A stretch of DNA of 5,220 nt. Source: an uncultured Collinsella sp. (lineage in GTDB: Bacteria > Actinomycetota > Coriobacteriia > Coriobacteriales > Coriobacteriaceae). Under the pieces are notes generated by a model. That model was not told where the DNA came from. It did no database searches and saw nothing but the letters and a program-made list of their open reading frames with translations. The DNA is taken from contig URNK01000127.1 of assembly GCA_900549195.1 (NCBI GenBank), forward strand, positions 1 through 5,220, in the 5' to 3' direction. A program made the position numbers and the translations under genes. Shown piece after piece: positions 1 to 5,173 of this stretch; the first letter of the stretch is position 1; every line of letters begins with the position of its first letter.

Positions 1-49
1 ACGAGATGAGCGCTAGTCTCGTGGGCTCGGAGATGTGTATAAGAGACAG
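1..49 (+). other. Untrimmed Illumina Nextera adapter (P7 tail, i7 index, Read 2 transposon end)
   Basis: This is not biological sequence. Positions 1-7 (ACGAGAT) match the end of the Illumina P7 primer. Positions 8-15 (GAGCGCTA) are an i7 index whose reverse complement TAGCGCTC I recognise as Nextera XT index N723. Positions 16-30 are the Read 2 adapter GTCTCGTGGGCTCGG, and 31-49 are the 19-bp Tn5 mosaic end AGATGTGTATAAGAGACAG. Genomic DNA starts at 50. A forward open frame beginning MYKRQ at position 35 arises from the adapter and should not be annotated. The 61 bases at 50-110 are genomic but hold nothing I recognise. Confidence 0.98.
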
Positions 50-107
50 GCGGCAATGAGCTCCGCCCGTAACGCGCTCTGCACCAAAACACATTCGCGT
101 CCCAACA

Positions 108-142
108 AAAACGGGAGCCGGATCACATCCGGCTCCCGTTTT
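108..142 (-). terminator. Rho-independent terminator of the amino-acid ABC transporter operon
   Basis: A perfect 13-bp GC-rich inverted repeat (111-123 ACGGGAGCCGGAT against 127-139 ATCCGGCTCCCGT) has a 3-nt loop. Flanking A and T runs extend it to 16 bp. On the minus strand the stem is followed by TTTTTGTT, a good U-tract, 28 bases after the stop codon of the ATPase gene. The A-run on one side and T-run on the other mean it could also stop transcription arriving on the plus strand. Confidence 0.93.
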
Positions 143-167
143 CTGCTATGTCAGTCATATAAAGCGG

Positions 168-920
168 CTACGAGATATTGCCCAAGAACGCCTTGGTGCG
201 TTCGCTCTTGGGATGGTCGAAGACCTCGCTCGGCGTGCCCTCTTCCACGATAACGCCGCCGTCCATAAAGACCACGCGGTCGGCGACATCGCGGGCAAAG
301 CCCATCTCGTGCGTCACCACGATCATGGTCATACCGTCACGTGCAAGATCGCGCATGACGCCAAGAACGTCGCGGACAAGCTCGGGGTCAAGCGCTGACG
401 TAGCCTCGTCAAAGAGCATCACGTGTGGATTCATCGACAGGGCGCGGGCGATCGCCACGCGCTGCTGCTGACCGCCCGAGAGCTGGCTCGGCATAAAGTC
501 GATGCGCTCGGCCAGGCCGACCTTGGTCAGCTCCTCGATGGCAATCTTCTCGGCCTCTTCCTTGCTGCGCTTGAGCACCTTTTGCTGCGCAAGCATGACG
601 TTCTTTTTGACCGACAGGTGCGGGAACAGGTTGAACTGTTGAAACACCATGCCCAGGTGCGTGCGCACTTTGTTGAGGTCGACACCCTTGGCGCACACGT
701 CCACGCCCTCAACGATGATCGAGCCGCTCGTGGGATGCTCCAGACGATTGATGCAGCGAAGCATCGTCGACTTGCCCGAGCCCGAAGGGCCCAGGACCAC
801 AACGACCTCACCCTTGTGCACATCTAGATCGATATCGCGCAGGACCACGTTATCGCCAAAGGCCTTCTGGAGGTTCTTGATACTGACGACGACCTCGTTC
901 GAGTTATTGGTTTCGCTCAT
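168..920 (-). CDS. Polar amino acid ABC transporter, ATP-binding protein (GlnQ/HisP type)
   Basis: A cytoplasmic ATPase subunit that dimerises and drives import of an amino acid through the permease encoded just upstream. The 250 residues match the family's usual 240-255. Everything expected is visible: Walker A GPSGSGKST (about 44-52), Q-loop FQQFNLFPH (93-101), signature LSGGQQQR (147-154), Walker B VMLFDE (167-172) followed by ATSALD (D-loop, 173-178), and the switch histidine in VVTHEMGFA (H204). The EATSALD form and the RTKAFL ending are typical of polar-amino-acid (PAAT) importers. The ATG at 918-920 is preceded by a perfect GGAGGT six bases away. It is the last gene of the operon: the permease stop lies 12 bases upstream and a strong terminator follows. 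The family assignment is secure; the transported amino acid cannot be read from this subunit. Confidence 0.97.
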   Translation of the reverse strand: MSETNNSNEVVVSIKNLQKAFGDNVVLRDIDLDVHKGEVVVVLGPSGSGKSTMLRCINRLEHPTSGSIIVEGVDVCAKGVDLNKVRTHLGMVFQQFNLFPHLSVKKNVMLAQQKVLKRSKEEAEKIAIEELTKVGLAERIDFMPSQLSGGQQQRVAIARALSMNPHVMLFDEATSALDPELVRDVLGVMRDLARDGMTMIVVTHEMGFARDVADRVVFMDGGVIVEEGTPSEVFDHPKSERTKAFLGNIS

Positions 921-926
921 GATAGG

Positions 927-932
927 ACCTCC
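927..932 (-). promoter_or_regulatory. Ribosome binding site of the ATPase gene, abutting the permease stop codon
   Basis: On the minus strand the permease ends TAA and the next bases are GGAGGT, then six bases, then ATG. The full TAAGGAGGT string means the permease-terminating ribosome sits directly on the Shine-Dalgarno of the ATPase. This arrangement suggests translational coupling and so matched amounts of the two membrane-complex subunits. The site fixes the ATPase start at 920. Confidence 0.9.
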
Positions 933-2294
933 TTACAAACCGGCGATGTGATCGGCAGGCGTCGCGACAACCTGTCCGGCGCTCTTGGCGGGACGCTTCT
1001 TCTTGGTCTCGGTCGTGCCCAAAAGCCTCGCCTCAAGACCGCTCACCAAGCGAGCGAGCGGCAGGGTGATGACCAGATAGAACAGGGCGGCAACCACATA
1101 CGGCGTGATGGAGCCCGTCGTGGCCACGATGGTACGGGCGTTCATGACGATCTCGACCACACCCACGGCGGCAAGCAGCGACGTATCCTTGTAAAGCAAG
1201 ATAAACTCGCTGGTCAGCGTAGGCAAAACATTGCGGAATGTCTGCGGAATCATAACGTAGAGCAGCGTCTGGAAGGCATTCATGCCCAGAGAGCGAGCAG
1301 CCTCGTTTTGGCCCTTGGGGATCGATTGAATACCGGCACGGAAGATCTCGCACAGGTACGCAGACGAGTTCATGGCCATGACGATAACGCCCAAAACATA
1401 GTCGTCCACCTTGACGCCGGCCAACGGCAGACCGAAGAACGCGATATAGATCTGCAGGAACGCCGGCGTACCGCGAATGATATTCACGTAGATGCCGGCG
1501 AGGCAGCGCAGGATGCGCGACTTGGAGATGCGCATAAGCGACAGGGCAAAGCCAAAGGGAATTGCCAGCGGAAACGCCACGAGCACGATCGAAAGCGACA
1601 TAAGGAAGCCCTTGAAGACGATCGGCAGGCTCTGGACCAAAATGACCGGGTTCAGGAACAGGCGCAGGAACATATTGGAGTTCCACGCCTCGACCCACGG
1701 CTGCTCCTTAAGGTCGGCCAGGAAGTTATCGAAGGCCGTCACGCCCTTGATCTCCACCGACGGAATCTTGGAGATCTTCTTGGTCGAACCGTCGGCGAGC
1801 GTATAGGTGCCGCTAAAGGCCTCATCGCCGCCCTCGACGGGAAACGTCACACCGTAAACCTCGACGCGGAAATAGCCGCCGGCAGGCGCCGTCTCGCCAA
1901 AGTCAATCTTGAGCGTCTGGCCGTCAGCCTTGCACGTGGGCTTCATGGGCGTACGATCCATGAGGTCCTCGCCCGAGAGCATCGTCAATCGCGTGTCATC
2001 GGTACCAAACGTCGTGCCGTCGACAAACGTCAGCGAAAGACCGCTCAGCTCCTCGTCGGCATCGGCCTGAACTTCCCAAGTGATGCGCGTCTCGGTGCCG
2101 CCGACCACATCGCTACCCGAACCGGTATTGGGTCGGGCGGTAATCTTTGCGGTCTCAAGCGCCTGGGCGGTCGTGGGCACGCAGGCCCCCGCGCATACCA
2201 GGGCGAGCGCCACAGCCAGGGCACAGGCCAGCTTTTGGAGCATCGAGGGCAGTGGAAAACGCTGCTCCGCGGCCCCTTTGTTCAGTCGAGACAA
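933..2294 (-). CDS. Amino acid ABC transporter permease with an N-terminal extracytoplasmic domain
   Basis: The membrane channel subunit of the importer, 453 residues from the chosen TTG start, about twice the usual 215-250 of HisM/GlnP permeases. Residues 1-45 form a signal peptide: a basic start, a hydrophobic Ala/Leu/Val core at 22-37, and a likely cleavage site after AQA at 43-45. Residues about 46-185 form an extracytoplasmic segment rich in Thr, Gly, Asp and short beta-like stretches that I do not recognise. Residues about 228-418 are the permease domain, with about five membrane helices, the conserved RGTP (274-277), SAYLCEIFRAGIQSIPKGQ (311-329) and the EAA coupling loop EAARSLGMNAFQTLLYVMIPQ (331-351) that contacts the ATPase. 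A basic cytoplasmic tail (KKKRP) follows. With one permease gene in the operon, a homodimer is expected. A longer frame opens at 2399 but has no ribosome site and covers a hairpin. An internal ATG at 2243 also lacks one. The N-domain function is unknown. Confidence 0.93.
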   Translation of the reverse strand: MSRLNKGAAEQRFPLPSMLQKLACALAVALALVCAGACVPTTAQALETAKITARPNTGSGSDVVGGTETRITWEVQADADEELSGLSLTFVDGTTFGTDDTRLTMLSGEDLMDRTPMKPTCKADGQTLKIDFGETAPAGGYFRVEVYGVTFPVEGGDEAFSGTYTLADGSTKKISKIPSVEIKGVTAFDNFLADLKEQPWVEAWNSNMFLRLFLNPVILVQSLPIVFKGFLMSLSIVLVAFPLAIPFGFALSLMRISKSRILRCLAGIYVNIIRGTPAFLQIYIAFFGLPLAGVKVDDYVLGVIVMAMNSSAYLCEIFRAGIQSIPKGQNEAARSLGMNAFQTLLYVMIPQTFRNVLPTLTSEFILLYKDTSLLAAVGVVEIVMNARTIVATTGSITPYVVAALFYLVITLPLARLVSGLEARLLGTTETKKKRPAKSAGQVVATPADHIAGL

Positions 2295-2299
2295 GGTGG

Positions 2300-2305
2300 C
2301 TCCTA
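2300..2305 (-). promoter_or_regulatory. Ribosome binding site that selects a TTG start for the permease
   Basis: The minus strand reads ATAGGAGCCACC then TTG: a TAGGAG Shine-Dalgarno with five bases between GGAG and the start codon at 2294-2292. The first in-frame ATG (2243-2241) has no purine-rich site in front (preceding bases CCACTGCCCTCG). Nor does the upstream TTG at 2399. Either start would leave a functional signal peptide, so the protein topology does not depend on the choice. Confidence 0.65.
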
Positions 2306-2362
2306 TCGTAGAAGTTGCCGGCAAAACGAGACGGAAACGCTCTCCGTCAAGAGAAGCGCAAA

Positions 2363-2390
2363 GGCCCTTTCCGCCAAAACGGAAAGGGCC
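2363..2390 (-). terminator. Intercistronic hairpin between binding-protein and permease genes (attenuator or mRNA-stabilising stem)
   Basis: A perfect 11-bp stem, GGCCCTTTCCG (2363-2373) with CGGAAAGGGCC (2380-2390), has a 6-nt loop. It lies 22 bases after the stop of the binding-protein gene and about 60 bases before the ribosome site of the permease. On the minus strand it is followed by only TTTGCGCTTCTCTT, a poor U-tract, so it is expected to be a leaky terminator or a 3'-end protector rather than a full stop. In binding-protein importers such stems are a known way of making more binding protein than membrane complex; applying that here is inference. Confidence 0.75.
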
Positions 2391-2412
2391 CGCGCGCAAT
2401 CAAGTAGTTATT

Positions 2413-3273
2413 TTACTTGATATTGTACTTAGCCATGAGGGCGTCGACGGTACCGTCGTCGGTCAGGTCCTTGATAGCCTGGTTGATGTCGTCCTTGAGC
2501 TTGGTGTTGCCCTGGTTGATGGCGATGGCGTACTCCTCGCCGGTGCTGATCTGCTTGATGGTCTGGCAGGTGTTGAACTGCTCGGCGGTCAGCTGGCTCG
2601 CAACGGAGCGGTTGGTGACTACGGCGTCGCCCTTATCGGACTGCAGGGCGCTGAAGCACTCGGTGGCGTCCTTGTAGGGGACGATCTTGGCCTTGGGGAA
2701 GTTCTCCTGGGCAAAGGCCTCGGCGGTCGAGCCAGACTGGACGATGATGGTAGCGTCGGCGTTGTTGAGCTTCTCGCTGTAGTTGTCGGCCGTGATGTCG
2801 GTGTTATCGACCTTGGTCACGATAGCCTGATCGTCCATGTAGTAGGAATCAGAGAAAGTGACTTCCTTCTCACGCTCGGGCGTGTCGGTGATAGCCGCGA
2901 TGGAAACGTCATACTTGGCGCCCGAAGCGACGCCCGGAACCAGCGTGTCAAAGTCATTGTTGACGTACTCGACATCCAGACCCAGCTTGTCACCGATAGC
3001 CTTGATGAGCTCAAGGTCAAAGCCCTGGTAGTCGCCGTTGTCATCCTTGTACTCAAACGGCGCGTACTCGGCAGAGGTGCCGACGGTCAGCGTGCCGTCC
3101 TTGACGAGCGCGTACTCCTTGGAGCCGTCGACCTTCTCGACCTTAGCGTCGTCAGAGCTGCTGGAACCGGCATCAGAACCAGAGGTGGCGTTGGACGAAC
3201 CGCAGCCCGTCAGAGCAAGGGCGAGTGCCATAGCACCCGTGGCGGCAAATGCGCCAAGCTTCTTCAGCTTCAT
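2413..3273 (-). CDS. Amino acid ABC transporter substrate-binding lipoprotein (SBP_bac_3 family)
   Basis: The extracellular receptor of the importer, anchored by lipid to the membrane surface. It has 286 residues: KLKK n-region, Ala/Leu core, lipobox LTGC with Cys24 as the lipid-modified residue, a Ser/Gly/Asp-rich linker (25-45), then the binding fold. Family landmarks are TVGTSAEYAPFEY (63-75), GFDLELI (84-90), ITDTPER (128-134) with Arg134 at the position of HisJ Arg77 that holds the substrate carboxylate, the QSGST loop (179-183), and EYAIAINQGN near the C terminus. Asn221 (in DAVVTN) occupies the place where HisJ and GlnH have an Asp that binds the amino group. Two further cysteines (206, 236) could pair. 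The ATG at 3273 was chosen because AAGGAG lies seven bases upstream and it gives a clean signal peptide. A longer reading frame to 3339 overlaps the probable promoter. First gene of the transporter operon; the ligand is a polar amino acid, identity undetermined. Confidence 0.96.
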   Translation of the reverse strand: MKLKKLGAFAATGAMALALALTGCGSSNATSGSDAGSSSSDDAKVEKVDGSKEYALVKDGTLTVGTSAEYAPFEYKDDNGDYQGFDLELIKAIGDKLGLDVEYVNNDFDTLVPGVASGAKYDVSIAAITDTPEREKEVTFSDSYYMDDQAIVTKVDNTDITADNYSEKLNNADATIIVQSGSTAEAFAQENFPKAKIVPYKDATECFSALQSDKGDAVVTNRSVASQLTAEQFNTCQTIKQISTGEEYAIAINQGNTKLKDDINQAIKDLTDDGTVDALMAKYNIK

Positions 3274-3280
3274 AATCAGT

Positions 3281-3286
3281 CTCCTT
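3281..3286 (-). promoter_or_regulatory. Ribosome binding site of the substrate-binding protein gene
   Basis: AAGGAG on the minus strand, seven bases before the ATG at 3273-3271. It decides between this start and the upstream in-frame codon at 3339, which lies in the candidate -10/-35 region and has no such site. Confidence 0.88.
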
Positions 3287-3291
3287 CCGGT

Positions 3292-3313
3292 GACCTCGTT
3301 TGATTCAGAGGTC
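3292..3313 (-). promoter_or_regulatory. Small stem-loop in the 5' leader of the transporter operon
   Basis: On the minus strand GACCTC (3313-3308) and GAGGTC (3297-3292) are exact reverse complements separated by 10 bases, ending five bases before the AAGGAG ribosome site. It could be a leader hairpin influencing translation or mRNA stability, or a repressor half-site pair. At six base pairs, chance is a real possibility. Confidence 0.4.
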
Positions 3314-3330
3314 TGCAAAAACTGTTGGCT

Positions 3331-3359
3331 ATTATGCACCCGGAATTACGAATCTGCAA
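3331..3359 (-). promoter_or_regulatory. Candidate sigma-70-type promoter of the amino-acid transporter operon
   Basis: Minus strand: TTGCAG (3359-3354) as a weak -35, a 17-base spacer, and CATAAT (3336-3331) as the -10, matching five of six consensus bases. Transcription would begin near 3324, giving a leader of about 50 bases before the ATG at 3273. It lies in the only AT-rich stretch of the nfo-transporter gap, and I see no strong terminator after nfo, so read-through from nfo is also possible. Confidence 0.45.
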
Positions 3360-3420
3360 TGAGAAAACTGATTGAAACAAACCCATAACGTGAATGGAAT
3401 ACTCTACTTTGTGACAGTCA

Positions 3421-4287
3421 TTACTGCTGCAATGACCTTAATAGTCTAATTTCAGCTGCATAACCTGCAAGTTCGTTCGGAGTCTCCAAAATTAACGGCA
3501 GCGAACGCAAACGGCCATTCGATACAATATTCTGCATAACCTGCATACCGCCACCAAATTCCTCGCTGCCAAGGTATCCCTTGCCGATGCACTCGTGACG
3601 ATCTTTATGGGCGCCACAAGGGTTCTTCGAATCGTTGATGTGTACGGCATGCAAGCGATCGATACCCACCACGCGGTCGAACTCGTCGAGTACGTCGTCC
3701 AGATCATGGATGATGTCGTAGCCGGCATCGCTCACATGGCAGGTGTCCAAACAAACGCCCAGCTTATCGGACAGCTCTGGGCACTTGGCGGCAACGCCAT
3801 CGATAATGCACGCCAGTTCTTCAAAGCTACGGCCCACCTCGGTGCCCTTGCCTGCCATGGTCTCGAGCAATACCGTCGTCTGCTGTCCCTCAAACATCAC
3901 CTGACAGAGCGTGTCGACAATCATCTGAATGCCGGCGTCTGCCCCCTGTCCCACATGCGCACCGGGATGAAAATTGTAGTAGTTGCCGGGCAGCGCTTCC
4001 ATGCGCTGCAGATCCTCGGCCATGGCCTCCAGGGCAAACTCGCGCGCCCGCTCCTTAGCGGAGCAGGGGTTATAGGTATACGGGGCATGCGCCACCAGCG
4101 GTCCAAAGTCGTTTTGCGCCATAAGCTCGCGCAGAGCCGCCACGTCATCCATGTCAAGATCTTTTGCCTTGCCACCGCGCGGGTTGCGCGTAAAGAACGC
4201 AAAGGTATTGGCGCCAATGGACAGCGCCGTCTCCCCCATCGCCCGATAGCCCTTCGTCGTCGAAAGATGACACCCGATCGTCAGCAT
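3421..4287 (-). CDS. nfo: Deoxyribonuclease IV (endonuclease IV), apurinic/apyrimidinic-site repair nuclease
   Basis: A metal-dependent nuclease that cuts the DNA backbone 5' to abasic sites and trims blocked 3' ends in base-excision repair. It has 288 residues, the usual size, with a single TIM-barrel domain. It opens with the family start MLTIGCHLSTTKGY and carries all nine expected metal ligands: His67 (VAHAPY), His107 (NFHPGAH), Glu142 (LLETMAG), Asp181 and His184 (LDTCH), His216 (VHINDS), Asp229 and His231 (KDRH), and Glu268 (LETP). The C-terminal signature NDSKNPCGAHKDRHE is intact. The ATG at 4287 was chosen over in-frame upstream starts (4305, 4371) because GAGGGAG lies six bases before it and the family begins here. 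The frame beyond runs into an inverted repeat. It follows a truncated oxidoreductase gene on the same strand and precedes the amino-acid transporter; no functional link to either is apparent. Confidence 0.97.
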   Translation of the reverse strand: MLTIGCHLSTTKGYRAMGETALSIGANTFAFFTRNPRGGKAKDLDMDDVAALRELMAQNDFGPLVAHAPYTYNPCSAKERAREFALEAMAEDLQRMEALPGNYYNFHPGAHVGQGADAGIQMIVDTLCQVMFEGQQTTVLLETMAGKGTEVGRSFEELACIIDGVAAKCPELSDKLGVCLDTCHVSDAGYDIIHDLDDVLDEFDRVVGIDRLHAVHINDSKNPCGAHKDRHECIGKGYLGSEEFGGGMQVMQNIVSNGRLRSLPLILETPNELAGYAAEIRLLRSLQQ

Positions 4288-4293
4288 CTCCAA

Positions 4294-4300
4294 CTCCCTC
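4294..4300 (-). promoter_or_regulatory. Ribosome binding site that fixes the nfo start
   Basis: GAGGGAG on the minus strand, then TTGGAG, then ATG at 4287-4285. The alternative ATG at 4305-4303 is preceded by CCGCAACTG, which has no Shine-Dalgarno character. The site begins only nine bases after the inverted repeat at 4309-4371. Confidence 0.75.
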
Positions 4301-4308
4301 TTCATCAG

Positions 4309-4371
4309 TTGCGGTGAAATACGGTCTATTGGTGCCCTATTTTGGCGCAAACAGACCGTATTCCACCGCAA
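4309..4371. repeat. Large imperfect inverted repeat upstream of nfo (REP-like or operator element)
   Basis: The left arm TTGCGGTGAAATACGGTCT (4309-4327) and the reverse complement of the right arm (4353-4371) agree at 18 of 19 bases. The one difference is A to G, and on the minus-strand RNA it leaves a G-U-type pair. The 25-base centre contains a further short stem (GTGCC 4332-4336 with GGCGC 4344-4348, one wobble pair), so the whole 63 bases can fold as one long hairpin. There is no T-run after either end, so it is not a standard intrinsic terminator. The arms occur nowhere else in this window. Possibilities are a dispersed palindromic repeat, a regulator-binding site, or a leader hairpin in the nfo mRNA. 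Confidence 0.85.
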
Positions 4372-4376
4372 GTTAT

Positions 4377-4432
4377 AAAAGAGGCATCAGGGGCAAAGGC
4401 CTCCAAGGCATTCCAGGCGTTGGCGCCATGCC
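4377..4432 (-). terminator. Possible weak terminator after the oxidoreductase gene
   Basis: Downstream of the oxidoreductase stop, the minus strand can form a GGCAT/ATGCC stem (4432-4428 with 4411-4407) enclosing GGCG-CCAA-CGCC. A second, shorter stem follows, GAGGC (4403-4399) with GCCTC (4385-4381), directly followed by TTTT (4380-4377). The stems are short or bulged and the T-run is only four bases, so termination would be partial at best. The adjoining TATAAC (4377-4372) could instead be a -10 element for nfo, but I found no convincing -35 at the right distance. Confidence 0.3.
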
Positions 4433-4440
4433 CCCACGCC

Positions 4441-5173
4441 CTAAAGTTTCAAGCGAATCGCATCGATGATGTGCGCACAGCGCTGTGTAGCGGCTAGGGA
4501 CATGATGGGGCTTTCGAGTTTCCCCGCCTGAATGAGCTGTGTCGCATGCGATGCCTCACCGTAAAAATCATCGACCTCAAATGGTGCATCGATTTCGAGT
4601 ACTCGACCGTCGGAGTACTTCACATGGGCGAGCTCGGGGCGATGGAGACGCTCGATTTCCAACGAGCCCCGCTCACAGGCAATCGTTAAGCGGCTTTCAT
4701 ATGCTGCTTTGCCGTCGCACACCATATGAATGGGTATACCGCCGACGCTCATATGGATCTCGTCGGCCCAATCGACACGGCCGCCTGATACGTCACGCCA
4801 GCGAACTTCACGGGACGAAACCTCGCACGCGCCCGCGAGCAAATCCTCAAACCAACCGACCGCATAACAGCCCATGTCATATAGACAGCCGCCCTGCAGC
4901 GGATCAAGCAGATAGCCCGAAGGAGACTCGCCGTAATCGAGCTTTTGCACGCTTTCAATCGAGACAATACGGCCAAGCTCACCCGACGCAAGCAAGTCTT
5001 TCACGCGAGTGCGCATCGGGCAAAACCGATTCTTCATCGCCTCCATAAACAGCACGCCGCGCTCGCGAGAGGTGGAGGCGATCGAGAGGGCCTCTTCCTC
5101 ACTCAAAACGGCCGGCTTTTCGCACAGCACGGCCTTTCCGGCGCACAGCGCGCGACAGGCCCAACGCGTATGC
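4441..5173 (-). CDS. Gfo/Idh/MocA family NAD(P)-dependent oxidoreductase, N-terminus missing (contig end)
   Basis: The C-terminal 243 residues of a dinucleotide-dependent sugar, polyol or diol dehydrogenase. Family members are usually 320-340 residues, so about 80 N-terminal residues, including the Rossmann GxGxxG motif, lie beyond the contig. Visible landmarks, counted in the fragment, are AGKAVLCEKP (11-20, with the conserved EKP lysine), MEAMKNRFCP (43-52), ASGELGRIVSIE (62-73) and GGCLYDMGCYAVGW (94-107, the D-x-G-x-Y motif of the substrate domain). MEAM..RF with L-DP-GG--YD-G-Y is the pattern of the dihydrodiol/D-xylose dehydrogenase-like branch, but the substrate cannot be assigned. An open frame extends to 5190 and would begin MCIRDR. 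Those residues are adapter translated in frame and must be removed. The TAG stop is at 4441-4443. It is followed by nfo on the same strand. Confidence 0.93.

Noticed and set aside
50..110. Possible tRNA 3' end (...TGCACCA) near the left genomic edge
   Set aside because: There is no T-loop GTTC-type motif or paired acceptor stem in the available bases; the CCA is probably coincidental.
35..253. Forward open frame starting MYKRQ
   Set aside because: It begins inside the adapter and runs through the terminator and antisense to the ATPase C-terminus; no family features.
948..2420. 490-codon open frame on the plus strand opposite the permease
   Set aside because: It is an antisense shadow typical of GC-rich codon use: Arg, His and Gln-rich with no recognisable domain. 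The minus-strand frame has a signal peptide, membrane helices and an EAA loop.
2080..3303. 407-codon plus-strand open frame opposite the permease start and binding protein
   Set aside because: The translation is low-complexity Val/Leu/Gly/Asp without family signatures, and it crosses two real minus-strand genes and the intercistronic hairpin.
3383..3397. CCAT/ATGG hairpin followed by GTTTGTTTC as a terminator for nfo
   Set aside because: Only four to five weak pairs with a 7-nt loop; too unstable to call.
4372..4377. TATAAC on the minus strand as the nfo -10 box
   Set aside because: It matches five of six consensus bases, but no reasonable -35 lies 16-18 bases upstream, and the start point would fall inside the inverted repeat. 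Left unassigned.
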